NCBI RefSeq assembly: GCF_900109195.1
Contig: NZ_FNZG01000001.1
Span: 1,054,001 to 1,118,000, forward strand
DNA from: Pseudooceanicola nitratireducens
GTDB taxonomy: Bacteria; Pseudomonadota; Alphaproteobacteria; Rhodobacterales; Rhodobacteraceae
Direction of reading: 5' to 3'
Length of the DNA stretch: 64,000 nucleotides
Part shown: in pieces, positions 55,705 through 64,000 of the stretch
Layout of the letters: each line of letters begins with the position of its first letter
How positions within the stretch are numbered: the stretch's first letter is position 1
Program-made: the position numbers and the translations under genes
Notes under the pieces: model-generated
Databases searched by the model: none
The model's input: the letters and a program-made list of their open reading frames with translations, nothing else
Told to the model about the DNA's origin: nothing

Positions 55705-58700
55705 ATGACCATAGCCGATATTTCCTTGAACGATCGTTTCGATCTGGAAAAAAGCCAGGTCCTTCTGAACGGTACACAGGCGCTTGTTCGCCTGATGCTG
55801 ATCCAGAAGGAACGCGACCGCCTTGCCGGTCTTAACACCGCCGGTTTCGTGACCGGGTATCGCGGTTCGCCCCTTGGGGCGGTCGACCTGCAGATGAACC
55901 GCGCGGCCAAGCAGCTGGCCGCCGCCGACGTCCGGTTTCAGGAAGGCCTGAACGAGGATCTGGCCGCCACCGCCCTGTGGGGCGCGCAGCAGGCGGAACT
56001 GCGTGGGGAAGGCAAGTACGACGGGGTCTTTGGCCTTTGGTACGGCAAGGGTCCGGGCGTCGACCGGTCGGGCGATGCGATGAAACACGCCAACATGGCC
56101 GGCACCTCGCCCCACGGCGGCGTGCTGATGGCCATGGGCGATGACCACACCGGAGAAAGCTCGACCGTGCTGCACCAGTCCGAATGGGCGCTGGTCGACA
56201 GCTACATGCCGATCGTCAGCCCCGCCGGCGTGCAGGAGATCCTGGATCTTGGCGTCTATGGCTATGCTTTGTCGCGTTATTCCGGCCTCTGGGTCGGGCT
56301 GAAGACCATGAAGGACACGGTCGAGGCGACGTCGGTCGTCGATGGCCGCCCGGACCGGATGAACCTGATCCTACCGACGGATTACGACATGCCCGCGGGC
56401 GGGCTGAACATCCGTTTGGTCGACACCCCGACAGAACAAGAAGCGCGGATGATCGACCACAAGCGCTTCGCGGCCGAGGCCTTTGCTCGCGCCAACAAGA
56501 TCGACAAACGCATGTGGGGCAAGCCGGGCGCCAAGATCGGCTTTGTCGCCGCCGGCAAGAACTGGCTGGACCTGGTCCACGCGCTGGCGCTTCTGGGCAT
56601 TGACGAGGCCGAGGCCGAGCGTCTGGGCATCACCACCTACAAGGTGGCGCAGGTCTGGCCGCTGGACATGGACGGTTTCCACGACTGGGCCGAGGGGCTC
56701 GACCTGATTGTCGTGGTCGAGGAAAAGCGCAAGCTGATCGAGGTGCAGGTCAAGGAAGCCATCTTTGATGACCGCCGTGGCCGCCGCGTCTGGGGCTGGC
56801 ACATGGGGGGCGGCGCAGGGTCTATGCACGGGCCAGAACTGTTCCAGACCAAACAGGCGCTGGACCCGATCATGATCGCTCAGAAGCTGGGCGCGATCCT
56901 GATCGACGAAGGCCGCGACACCGACCGCATCCGCGCCGGCCTGTCTGCGCTGGAGGAAGCCAAGCGCAACGACAACGCCCCCGAGATCGCGGCGCGTCTG
57001 CCGTATTTCTGCTCGGGCTGTCCGCACAACACCTCGACCAAGGTGCCCGAGGGCTCGCGCGCCTATGCGGGGATCGGCTGTCACTACATGGTGCAGTGGA
57101 TGGACCGCTCGACCCAAGGGTTCACCCACATGGGGGCCGAGGGCGCGAACTGGATCGGAGAGGCCCCGTTTTCCAACACCTGCCACGTGTTCCAGAACCT
57201 GGGCGACGGCACCTATAACCATTCGGGCGTGCAGGCGATCCGTGCGGCGCTCGCCAGCGGTGTGAACATCACCTACAAGATCCTCTTCAATGACGCGGTC
57301 GCCATGACCGGCGGTCAGAAGAACGAAGGCGGGCTGACCGCCGACCGGATCGCGCGGGAATTGACCGCCATGGGCGTCAACCGGATCGAGGTCGTCTTCG
57401 ACGAGAAGGAAGAACCGCGACGCGAGGATTTCCCCAAATCCGTCGGCTGGCACGAACGCGCCGAGATGGACGCGGTGCAGAAAAGCCTGACCGGCGTGAA
57501 AGGCGTCAGCGCGATCCTTTATATCCAGACCTGCGCCGCCGAAAAGCGCCGCCGCCGCAAGCGGGGCCAGTTCCCCGATCCCGATCAGCGGGTCTTTATC
57601 AACCCGGCGGTCTGCGAAGGCTGCGGCGATTGCGGGGTGCAGTCCAACTGCGTTTCGATCGTGCCGAAGGAAACCGAACTGGGCCGCAAGCGTCAGATCG
57701 ACCAGTCCTCGTGCAACAAGGATTTCAGCTGTCTCAAGGGCTTCTGCCCGTCCTTCGTGACGCTGGAAGGGGCCAAGGTGAAGAAGGCGACCGGATCGGG
57801 CATCGATCTGCCGGATCTGCCTGCGCCGGATCTGCCCGCGATCCAAGGCACCCATAACCTGGTCATCACCGGGGTGGGCGGCACCGGCGTCGTCACCATC
57901 GGTGCGCTGCTGGCCCAGGCCGCGCAGCTGGACGGCAAGGGGGCGGGCATGATGGAGATGGCCGGCCTCGCCCAGAAGGGCGGTGCGGTGCATATCCATG
58001 TCCGCCTGGCCAACCGGCCCGAGGATATCAGCGCCATCCGCGTCGCCACCGGCGAGGCGCACGCGCTGATCGGCGGCGACCTGGTGGTCAGCGCCGGGTC
58101 CAAGACCCTGGGTCTGACCAAGCAGGGCGCGACCGGCGCGGTGGTGAACAGCCACCAGATCATCACCGGCGATTTCACCCGCGACACGGAATTCCAGATC
58201 CCGTTCGACCGGTTGGAAATGCAGCTTCAGGCCCGGCTGGGCGAGGGTGTCGCGCTTTTCGATGCCTCGGAGCTGGCGCGAATGGTGATGGGGGATTCCA
58301 TCTTTTCCAACATGATGGTGCTGGGTGCGGCCTGGCAGCGCGGCCTGATCCCGCTGAGCCTTGAGGCGCTGGAAGGGGCGATCCGCTTGAACGGGGCCGC
58401 CATCGACAAGAACCTGGAGGCCTTTGCCATCGGTCGCTGGGCCGTGCTGCACCCCGAAGAGGCCGCGAAACGCGCGTCGTCCAAGGTGGCCACCCTGCCG
58501 CCCAGCCTGTCGGACCGGATCGACATCCGCGCCGAACAGCTGGTGGCCCATACCGGGCGCCGCCTGGCCAAACGCTATCGCAAGCTGGTCGAGGGGATCG
58601 AGGACGAGGCCCTGCGCCTAGCCGTCGCCAAGGGCTATCACAAGCTGCTGGCCTACAAGGACGAATACGAGGTCGCGCGGCTGCTGCTGGACACCGAGGA

Positions 58701-59127
58701 ACGCGCCCGCGAGGAGTTCGAGGGCGATTTCCGCATGTCCTATCACATGGCTCCGCCGATCCTGTCCAAGACAGGCCCCGACGGCCGCCCGGTCAAGCGC
58801 AAGTTCGGCCCCGGCATGAAGCGCGGGCTGAAGATGCTGGCCGCACTGAAAGGGCTGCGCGGCACGCCGCTGGACCCCTTCGGCCGCACCGAGGAACGCC
58901 GGATGGAGCGCGCGCTGATCAAGCAATACGAGGCCGATATGGCCGAGGTGCTGCCGAAGGTCACGCCCGCGACCCATGACGTCGTCGTGGCGCTGGCCGA
59001 ACTGCCGCTGAAGATCCGCGGCTATGGTCCGGTGAAACAGGCGAATGAGGCCAAGGCCGCGAAGGAGCGCGAGGCGCTTCTGGCGAGTTTCCGCGCCGGC
59101 GGGGCGATGGACCGCGCCGCAGAGTAA
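55705..59127 (+). CDS. Indolepyruvate:ferredoxin oxidoreductase, fused alpha-beta type
   Basis: A 1140-residue enzyme with both halves on one chain. The thiamine-diphosphate part is N-terminal (TGYRGSPLGAVDLQM, then FCSGCPHNTSTKVPEGSRAYAGIGCHYM), followed by the ferredoxin-like cysteines CEGCGDCGVQSNC and CSCLKGFCPS-like region, and the gamma-like domain from about residue 713 (VITGVGGTGVVTIGALLAQAA). The C-terminus is the extra domain of long proteobacterial forms. It oxidatively decarboxylates aryl keto acids from aromatic amino acids to acyl-CoA. GGGAGGA site before ATG. Confidence 0.93.
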   Translation: MTIADISLNDRFDLEKSQVLLNGTQALVRLMLIQKERDRLAGLNTAGFVTGYRGSPLGAVDLQMNRAAKQLAAADVRFQEGLNEDLAATALWGAQQAELRGEGKYDGVFGLWYGKGPGVDRSGDAMKHANMAGTSPHGGVLMAMGDDHTGESSTVLHQSEWALVDSYMPIVSPAGVQEILDLGVYGYALSRYSGLWVGLKTMKDTVEATSVVDGRPDRMNLILPTDYDMPAGGLNIRLVDTPTEQEARMIDHKRFAAEAFARANKIDKRMWGKPGAKIGFVAAGKNWLDLVHALALLGIDEAEAERLGITTYKVAQVWPLDMDGFHDWAEGLDLIVVVEEKRKLIEVQVKEAIFDDRRGRRVWGWHMGGGAGSMHGPELFQTKQALDPIMIAQKLGAILIDEGRDTDRIRAGLSALEEAKRNDNAPEIAARLPYFCSGCPHNTSTKVPEGSRAYAGIGCHYMVQWMDRSTQGFTHMGAEGANWIGEAPFSNTCHVFQNLGDGTYNHSGVQAIRAALASGVNITYKILFNDAVAMTGGQKNEGGLTADRIARELTAMGVNRIEVVFDEKEEPRREDFPKSVGWHERAEMDAVQKSLTGVKGVSAILYIQTCAAEKRRRRKRGQFPDPDQRVFINPAVCEGCGDCGVQSNCVSIVPKETELGRKRQIDQSSCNKDFSCLKGFCPSFVTLEGAKVKKATGSGIDLPDLPAPDLPAIQGTHNLVITGVGGTGVVTIGALLAQAAQLDGKGAGMMEMAGLAQKGGAVHIHVRLANRPEDISAIRVATGEAHALIGGDLVVSAGSKTLGLTKQGATGAVVNSHQIITGDFTRDTEFQIPFDRLEMQLQARLGEGVALFDASELARMVMGDSIFSNMMVLGAAWQRGLIPLSLEALEGAIRLNGAAIDKNLEAFAIGRWAVLHPEEAAKRASSKVATLPPSLSDRIDIRAEQLVAHTGRRLAKRYRKLVEGIEDEALRLAVAKGYHKLLAYKDEYEVARLLLDTEERAREEFEGDFRMSYHMAPPILSKTGPDGRPVKRKFGPGMKRGLKMLAALKGLRGTPLDPFGRTEERRMERALIKQYEADMAEVLPKVTPATHDVVVALAELPLKIRGYGPVKQANEAKAAKEREALLASFRAGGAMDRAAE

Positions 59128-59183
59128 GGCGCAGTTCAGGTCGGGGCAGGGCGGCGGGACCAGCGCGCCCTGCCGAGGACAGC

Positions 59184-59228
59184 GAAGGCCGCGTCCGGGG
59201 GGATCCCGGGCGCGGCCTTCTGCCTTTT
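59184..59228 (+). terminator. Terminator after iorAB
   Basis: GAAGGCCGCG and CGCGGCCTTC with further CCGGG/CCCGG pairing form a long stem (59184-59220), followed by TGCCTTTT. Confidence 0.85.
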
Positions 59229-59274
59229 GGTGGGCGGGCGTGCCATTCGGGCGGATGGCCCCCTGCGCCTCCGG

Positions 59275-59300
59275 CGGGAGTATTTTCGGCAAGATGATGC
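59275..59300 (+). repeat. Dispersed intergenic element, copy 6
   Basis: GGAGTATTTTCGGCAAGATG with flanks identical to copy 2 over its core; a short CGCC-TCC-GGCG hairpin (59266-59276) stands before it. Confidence 0.65.
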
Positions 59301-59416
59301 AGGCGGGGCGCGCGAAGGGGGAAAGGGCGCGCGCGCGATTTTGGGCCGGTTGGTGGCGCGAGGCTGGATCCGCGAAGGGGGAGGGGTTACATCGGAAGGA
59401 AGCCCTTGGTGATCCG

Positions 59417-60355
59417 ATGACAGCACAGACCCCGCCCGAGACAACCGGCAAGCCCCCCAGCAATCGCCAGATCGCGCGCGATATTTCCTATGCCCATTCG
59501 GCCGCCACCAAGGGGGGGCGCGCGCTGATCCGGGTGATGGAGAATGTCACGGGCCGCCCCGGGCTGATCAAGCGGGCCGACGGCTATGGCCGCGACGTGG
59601 CGGCGGGGCGCGATTTCTGGTCGGTCATGGTGGACCGCTACGGGCTGTCGCTGTCGGTCGCGGGGGGCGCGCTGGAGAATATCCCGCGCGAGGGCCCGCT
59701 TATCCTGGTCGCCAACCATCCCTATGGCATCCTTGACGGGCTGATGATGGGGCATCTGCTGCAACAGCAGCGCGGCGATTTCCGCATCCTGGCCAATTCG
59801 GTCTTTCGCAAGGCCGAGGACATCAACCGCGTGATCCTGCCGATTTCCTTCGACGAGACCAAGGAAGCCGTGCAGCAGAACATCGAGACCCGCAGGACCG
59901 CCCTGAGATACCTGGCCGAGGGTGGCGCGATCGGCGTCTTCCCCGGCGGCACGGTGTCCACCGCCCTGCGGCCCTTTTCGCGGCCCATGGATCCGGGCTG
60001 GCGCGGGTTCACCGCCCGGATGATCACCAAGTCCGAGGCCACGGTGGTGCCGATGTTCTTTGCCGGCCACACCTCGCGGTTGTTCCAGCTGGCCTCTCAC
60101 CTGCATTCGACCCTGCGTATGGGGCTTCTGATCAAGGAGTTCCGGTCGCGCATCGGCACGCCTGTAGAGGTGGTGATCGGCGATCCCATCCCCCGCGAGG
60201 AAATCGCGCGATTTGCCGGCGAAACCCGCGCCTTGATGGATTTCCTGCGGCGCCAGACCTATGCGCTTTCGCCCGAGCCTCTCAAATCCTTTGAATATGG
60301 TTTCGAATTCGAGGATAAGCACCGGACCGGGGGCGATCCCCGGCGCAGATACTGA
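59417..60355 (+). CDS. Lysophospholipid acyltransferase-like (PlsC superfamily) protein
   Basis: A 312-residue acyltransferase. The catalytic motif is [14 protein letters not shown], a variant spacing of the usual H-x4-D seen in the HPxGxxDG subgroup, and the second motif is [14 protein letters not shown]. One or more amphipathic segments but no clear membrane span. Likely acylates a lipid precursor. ATG at 59417 is used; the open frame runs on upstream through the intergenic element and looks non-coding. murI follows 11 bases later. Confidence 0.87.
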   Translation: MTAQTPPETTGKPPSNRQIARDISYAHSAATKGGRALIRVMENVTGRPGLIKRADGYGRDVAAGRDFWSVMVDRYGLSLSVAGGALENIPREGPLILVANHPYGILDGLMMGHLLQQQRGDFRILANSVFRKAEDINRVILPISFDETKEAVQQNIETRRTALRYLAEGGAIGVFPGGTVSTALRPFSRPMDPGWRGFTARMITKSEATVVPMFFAGHTSRLFQLASHLHSTLRMGLLIKEFRSRIGTPVEVVIGDPIPREEIARFAGETRALMDFLRRQTYALSPEPLKSFEYGFEFEDKHRTGGDPRRRY

Positions 60356-60366
60356 GGGCGAAGGCG

Positions 60367-61179
60367 ATGGCAGTTGGGGTATTCGACAGCGGACTTGGCG
60401 GGCTGACCGTGCTGGACGCCGTGGCGAAGCGCCTGCCCGAGGTGCCCTTTGTCTATTTCGGCGACAACGCCCATGCCCCCTATGGCGTGCGCGATGCCGA
60501 CGACATCTACGACCTGACCACCGGGTCGGTCGCGCGCATGTTCGACGCGGGCTGCGATCTGGTGATCATTGCCTGCAACACCGCCAGCGCCGCCGCGCTG
60601 CGCCGGATGCAGGAAAGCTGGGTGCCCAAGGACAAGCGGGTGCTGGGCGTCTTTGTGCCGCTGATCGAGGCGTTGACCGAACGCCAGTGGGGCGACAATT
60701 CCCCGCCGCGCCAGGTTGCCGTGAACAACGTGGCATTGTTTGCTACGCCCGCCACCGTTGCCAGTCGCGCGTTCCAGCGCGAACTGGCCTTTCGCGCGAT
60801 CGGCGTCGATGTCGAGGCCCAGGCCTGTGGCGGCGTGGTTGATGCCATCGAAGACGGTGACCTGATCCTGGCAGAGGCGCTGGTGCGGTCCCATGTGGAT
60901 GCGCTGAAACGCAAGATGCCGCATCCCGACGCGGCGATCCTGGGCTGCACCCATTACCCGCTGATGCAGGAAGTCTTCCAGGACGCGCTTGGCCCGGATG
61001 TCACGGTCTATTCCCAGGCCGACCTGGTGGCGTCGAGCCTGGCGGATTATCTGACCCGGCGGCCCGAATTCATCGGCCCCGGCACCGAAGAGATGTTCCT
61101 GACCACCGGCGATCCGGCCCGCGTGTCGTCGCGTGCGACGCAGTTCCTGCGACGAAAGATCACCTTCACCGCGGCCTGA
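60367..61179 (+). CDS. murI: Glutamate racemase
   Basis: A 270-residue enzyme making D-glutamate for peptidoglycan. The two catalytic cysteines stand in [15 protein letters not shown] and [12 protein letters not shown], and the N-terminal [16 protein letters not shown] holds the conserved Asp-Ser. It follows the acyltransferase gene closely and is probably in one transcript with it. Confidence 0.95.
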   Translation: MAVGVFDSGLGGLTVLDAVAKRLPEVPFVYFGDNAHAPYGVRDADDIYDLTTGSVARMFDAGCDLVIIACNTASAAALRRMQESWVPKDKRVLGVFVPLIEALTERQWGDNSPPRQVAVNNVALFATPATVASRAFQRELAFRAIGVDVEAQACGGVVDAIEDGDLILAEALVRSHVDALKRKMPHPDAAILGCTHYPLMQEVFQDALGPDVTVYSQADLVASSLADYLTRRPEFIGPGTEEMFLTTGDPARVSSRATQFLRRKITFTAA

Positions 61180-61338
61180 ACGGCGGGTGCCATGCACGGG
61201 GCCGATGTAAGGACCCAGTGCACCCGCAGGCGCAGAGGGTGACCAGACAGATCGGGGGCGCGCTAAGCTGACGCACTGGCGCACCCGCAGAAGATTTCCT
61301 ATCTCGACGCTAAGGCGTCCGACCCGCAGGGGACCAAC

Positions 61339-62367
61339 ATGACCAAGAAAATCGCAATCATCGGCGCATCGGGCTATACCGGGGCGGAACTGATCCGGCT
61401 GATCTCGTCCCATCCGGGGATGGAGATCGCGGCGCTGGCGGCCAATTCCAAGGCCGGACAGACCATGGATCAGGTCTTTCCCTTCCTGCGCCACCTGGAC
61501 TTGCCGCAGCTGGTGACCTGGGAGCAGATTGATTTCACCCAGATTGACCTGTGCTTCTGTGCCCTGCCGCACAAGACCAGCCAGGAGGTGATTTCCCAAC
61601 TGCCCGGCGACATGAAGATCGTCGATCTGTCGGCTGATTTCCGGCTGCGCGACCCGCAGGCCTATAAAAAGTGGTACGGCAACGATCATGCCGCGGTCGA
61701 GATGCAGAAAGAGGCGGTCTATGGCCTGACCGAATTCTACCGGGACGAGATCAAGGGCGCGCGGCTTGTGGCCGGCACCGGCTGCAATGCGGCGACGGGT
61801 CAGTTTTCCCTGCGGCCGCTGATCTCGGCCGGGGTGATCGGGCTGGATGACATCATTCTGGACATGAAATGCGCCGTGTCGGGCGCGGGCCGCAGCCTGA
61901 AGGAAAACCTTCTGCATGCCGAGCTGAGCGAGGGCTACAATGCCTATGCCGTCGGCGGCACGCACCGCCACCAGGGGGAATTCGATCAGGAGTTTTCCCT
62001 GCTGGCAGGGCGGCCGGTTCAGATCCAGTTCACCCCGCATCTTCTGCCGGTGAACCGCGGGATCCTGTCCACGGGCTATGTCTCGGGCGATGCGCAGGCG
62101 GTGCATGACACCTTTGCCAAGGCCTATGCGGATGAGCCCTTCATCCAGGTGCTGCCCTTTGGGCAGACGCCCTCGACCCATGATGTGCGGGGATCGAACT
62201 TTGTGCATATCGGTGTGACGGGCGACCGGATCCAGGGCCGCGCGATCGTGGTGACCGCGCTGGACAACCTGTGCAAGGGATCCTCGGGGCAGGCGTTGCA
62301 GAATGCCAACCTGATGCTGGGCCTGGGCGAAACCGAGGGGCTGATGATGGCCCCGCTTTTCCCGTGA
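61339..62367 (+). CDS. argC: N-acetyl-gamma-glutamyl-phosphate reductase
   Basis: A 342-residue NADPH enzyme of arginine synthesis. Motifs: [20 protein letters not shown] at the start, the active cysteine in [14 protein letters not shown] (in place of the NPGCYPT found in many others, as is normal for this alphaproteobacterial group), [16 protein letters not shown] and [13 protein letters not shown]. ccmE follows after seven bases. Confidence 0.95.
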   Translation: MTKKIAIIGASGYTGAELIRLISSHPGMEIAALAANSKAGQTMDQVFPFLRHLDLPQLVTWEQIDFTQIDLCFCALPHKTSQEVISQLPGDMKIVDLSADFRLRDPQAYKKWYGNDHAAVEMQKEAVYGLTEFYRDEIKGARLVAGTGCNAATGQFSLRPLISAGVIGLDDIILDMKCAVSGAGRSLKENLLHAELSEGYNAYAVGGTHRHQGEFDQEFSLLAGRPVQIQFTPHLLPVNRGILSTGYVSGDAQAVHDTFAKAYADEPFIQVLPFGQTPSTHDVRGSNFVHIGVTGDRIQGRAIVVTALDNLCKGSSGQALQNANLMLGLGETEGLMMAPLFP

Positions 62368-62374
62368 GGACGCC

Positions 62375-62821
62375 ATGAAAGGGCTGAAGAAACAACGCCG
62401 TATCCAGATCATCGTCCTGGCCTTCGTGGCCCTGGCCGTGGCCACCGGACTGGTTGGCTATGCGATGAAGGACGGAATCAATTTCTTCCGCTCGCCCACC
62501 CAGGTGGCCGAGGCCCCGCCGCCGCCGTCCGAGACCTTCCGCCTGGGCGGGTTGGTCGAAGAGGGGTCGCTGATCCGCGGCCAGGGTGAGGCGATCACCT
62601 TTGCCGTGACCGATGGCAATGCCACCATCCCGGTGAGTTTCACCGGCATCCTTCCCGACCTTTTTGCCGAGAACCAGGGCATGATCGGTACGGGGCGCTT
62701 TATCGACGGCACCTTTGTCGCCGATGAGATCCTGGCGAAACACGACGAGAGCTATATGCCGAAAGAGGTCGTGGAGGCGCTGAAGGAACAGGGCGAATGG
62801 AAGCCCGAGGCGACCAACTGA
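62375..62821 (+). CDS. ccmE: Cytochrome c maturation haem chaperone CcmE
   Basis: A 148-residue periplasmic, membrane-anchored haem carrier. An N-terminal signal anchor (IQIIVLAFVALAVATGLVGYAM) is followed by the beta-barrel and the haem-binding H123 with Y127 (LAKHDESYMPKEV). The other ccm genes are not in the window. Confidence 0.95.
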   Translation: MKGLKKQRRIQIIVLAFVALAVATGLVGYAMKDGINFFRSPTQVAEAPPPPSETFRLGGLVEEGSLIRGQGEAITFAVTDGNATIPVSFTGILPDLFAENQGMIGTGRFIDGTFVADEILAKHDESYMPKEVVEALKEQGEWKPEATN

Positions 62822-62952
62822 CGTGATCTGCGCCTGCGGCGGGCGGGGGAAGGGGTGGCCCCGATTGGCTCTGCGCAGCGCCCCTGCGCGGGATTATGTA
62901 GCCAGGGCGACGTGGGTGCATTTGTCTGACGGCATGGGGTGTGACTGACGGT

Positions 62953-63029
62953 GCAGGGGGGGGGGCTGCCCCCCTGCGACAAAGCTGAAGCTTTGACGCC
63001 ACCCCCCGGGATATTTTCGGCAAGAGGAT
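62953..63029 (+). repeat. Dispersed intergenic element, copy 7, with two hairpins
   Basis: Hairpin A (GCAGGGGGG/CCCCCCTGC, 62953-62977), hairpin B (CAAAGC-TGAA-GCTTTG with outer GCG/CGC, 62976-62999) and the tail CCCCCCGGGATATTTTCGGC running to 63029. The rest of the 304-base gap between ccmE and the endolysin holds nothing else I can support. Confidence 0.75.
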
Positions 63030-63125
63030 TTTGGGGGCGGGGCGCCGGCCCTGCGTGCGGTGCGGGAAGGGTTTGTTAGGGTGTCGGGGGGATCCTTGGA
63101 GCGTTGAGCAATCCGCGAGGGGCCC

Positions 63126-63737
63126 ATGCAGACGATCCGCCAGATGGCCGAGGCCATCGTCAGCCGCGAAGGCGGCTATGTAAATGATCCCGACGATCCC
63201 GGTGGTGCGACCAATTTTGGCGTCACCATCGGCACAATGCGTCAGCTGGGGCTGGACCTGGACGGTGATGGGGCTGTGGGGACATCTGATCTGCGCGCGC
63301 TAAGCCGCGACCGCGCGGTCGAGATCTATCTGGACCGCTATTTCCACGCGCCCCGGATTGCCGAACTGCCCGAGGTTCTTTGGGACACGGTCTTTGACAT
63401 GCAGGTCAATGCCGGGACTCATGCGGTGAAGATCCTTCAGCGGCTTCTGGGCGAGATGGGGCAGGCGATTGCCGTGGACGGGGTGATCGGACCCGAGACG
63501 ATCCGCGCGGCCGCGCTGGCGGCGGCGCAGGCGCCAGATCATCTGCGCGACGCCTATGGGATCGCGCGGAGGAATTATTACTTTGCCCTGGCGGATGCGC
63601 GGGTGAACAGCCGGAAGTACGCGCGCAGCCGCGCAGGTGGCAAGGGCGGCTGGATCCGCCGGGCGGAAGAGTTCATCGCGCCGCGTTATCACATGACAGA
63701 CCGAGAGTTCCGCAACAGGGTGGCAGCATGGGGATGA
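63126..63737 (+). CDS. Holin-associated N-acetylmuramidase (GH108-type endolysin)
   Basis: A 203-residue peptidoglycan hydrolase. The catalytic glutamate is in IVSREGGYVNDPDDPGGATNFGVT, the GH108 signature; the C-terminal part (AVDGVIGPETIRA) resembles a peptidoglycan-binding domain. A DLDGDGAVGTSDLRAL stretch looks like a calcium loop set into the lysozyme fold. No signal peptide. The next gene encodes a holin and overlaps it, as in the endolysin/holin pair that frees gene transfer agents in Rhodobacter capsulatus. Confidence 0.88.
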   Translation: MQTIRQMAEAIVSREGGYVNDPDDPGGATNFGVTIGTMRQLGLDLDGDGAVGTSDLRALSRDRAVEIYLDRYFHAPRIAELPEVLWDTVFDMQVNAGTHAVKILQRLLGEMGQAIAVDGVIGPETIRAAALAAAQAPDHLRDAYGIARRNYYFALADARVNSRKYARSRAGGKGGWIRRAEEFIAPRYHMTDREFRNRVAAWG

Positions 63738-64000
63738 TCGGGCGCGCGCTGGATTTGGTCTTTGGCGGCGGGGCCGAGGGGCTTCGCCAAACCGCTGAAG
63801 TCTTTAGGGAAAACGCAGAAAATCGGGCTGTGCGTGATCAGGAGAGGATGGCGCAGGCGCTGGCGCAATACGGGGCCGAGTTCCGCGCGACACGCGGGAT
63901 CTTTGATCAGGTGATGGACGGGTTGAACCGGCTGCCGCGGCCGATGCTGGCTTTCGGATCGATCGGTCTGTTTTGCGCCGCCATGGTCGATCCGCTGTGG
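63728..64000 (+). CDS. Holin family protein, 3' truncated by window end
   Basis: 91 residues are seen (MGMIGRALDLVFGGGAEGLR...). A soluble first part is followed by RLPRPMLAFGSIGLFCAAMVDPLW, the beginning of a membrane domain, as in the 3TM holin family next to muramidase genes. The ATG at 63728 (or 63734) overlaps the endolysin stop, implying coupled translation. The rest lies beyond the window. Confidence 0.82.
   Translation, partial: MGMIGRALDLVFGGGAEGLRQTAEVFRENAENRAVRDQERMAQALAQYGAEFRATRGIFDQVMDGLNRLPRPMLAFGSIGLFCAAMVDPLW

Noticed and set aside
56371-58551. Long antisense open frame opposite iorAB
   Set aside because: No recognisable domain and composition typical of shadow frames; iorAB on the other strand is certain.

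Overview
The window reads as a chromosome segment of a GC-rich alphaproteobacterium, most likely Rhodobacteraceae (Roseobacter or Rhodobacter group). Pointers are a TRAP transporter, a fused indolepyruvate:ferredoxin oxidoreductase, a bactofilin/M23 pair, a VPLPA-type sorted surface protein, a GTTC-N7-GTTC SOS box before uvrA, a TTAA-N7-TTAA CtrA-type site, and homologues of the endolysin/holin pair used by Rhodobacter gene transfer agents. I saw no rRNA, tRNA, CRISPR array, insertion sequence or transposase. Gene density is high and most genes are housekeeping.

Layout. 0-5 kb: end of a TRAP operon, tpiA, a 2OG-Fe oxygenase, a TfoX-like protein and an IscA-type carrier. 5-10 kb: DUF3307/SatD pair, SufT-like Fe-S protein, a secreted lectin-Hint protein and a RimB-RimK-like fusion. 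10-16 kb: tgt, cobalamin genes cbiD-cobK, a DNA glycosylase, an esterase, small oxygenase-type enzymes and an HNH endonuclease. 16-30 kb: PACE transporter, bactofilin and M23 peptidase, DUF455 protein, Bcp, a large AsmA-like protein, queA, MFS, DUF924, lpdA and the VPLPA protein. 30-36 kb: methyltransferase, rhodanese, uvrA and two small periplasmic proteins. 35-42 kb: valine catabolism (mmsB, hydrolase, acyl-CoA dehydrogenase, mmsA) with a divergent LysR. 42-49 kb: coaD, hydrolase, a 47-residue membrane protein, two GAPDH paralogues and transketolase. 49-54 kb: zapA, a low-GC orphan gene, grxD-bolA, purL and a glycosyltransferase. 54-64 kb: a candidate small RNA, LysR with iorAB, acyltransferase, murI, argC, ccmE and the lysis pair running off the end.

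How the parts connect. tpiA, both gap genes and tkt all carry upstream palindromes resembling TGTTAGCGCTAACA, the form expected for a LacI-type central-carbon regulator such as CceR, so sugar metabolism genes tens of kilobases apart look co-regulated. The two GAPDHs differ at the cofactor-selecting positions, suggesting one NAD-type and one NADP-capable enzyme.

The least explained signals are: (i) a dispersed intergenic element with core TATTTTCGGCAAGA in seven copies, all on the + strand, preceded at several sites by hairpins whose stems differ in sequence but keep pairing; (ii) a candidate small RNA at about 54.46-54.54 kb with a 5' hairpin, an exposed CCTCCC and an intrinsic terminator; (iii) the 47-codon gene behind gap; and (iv) in-frame tandem duplications covering stop codons at two genes. 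All family assignments were made by reading the sequence; no database search was run.
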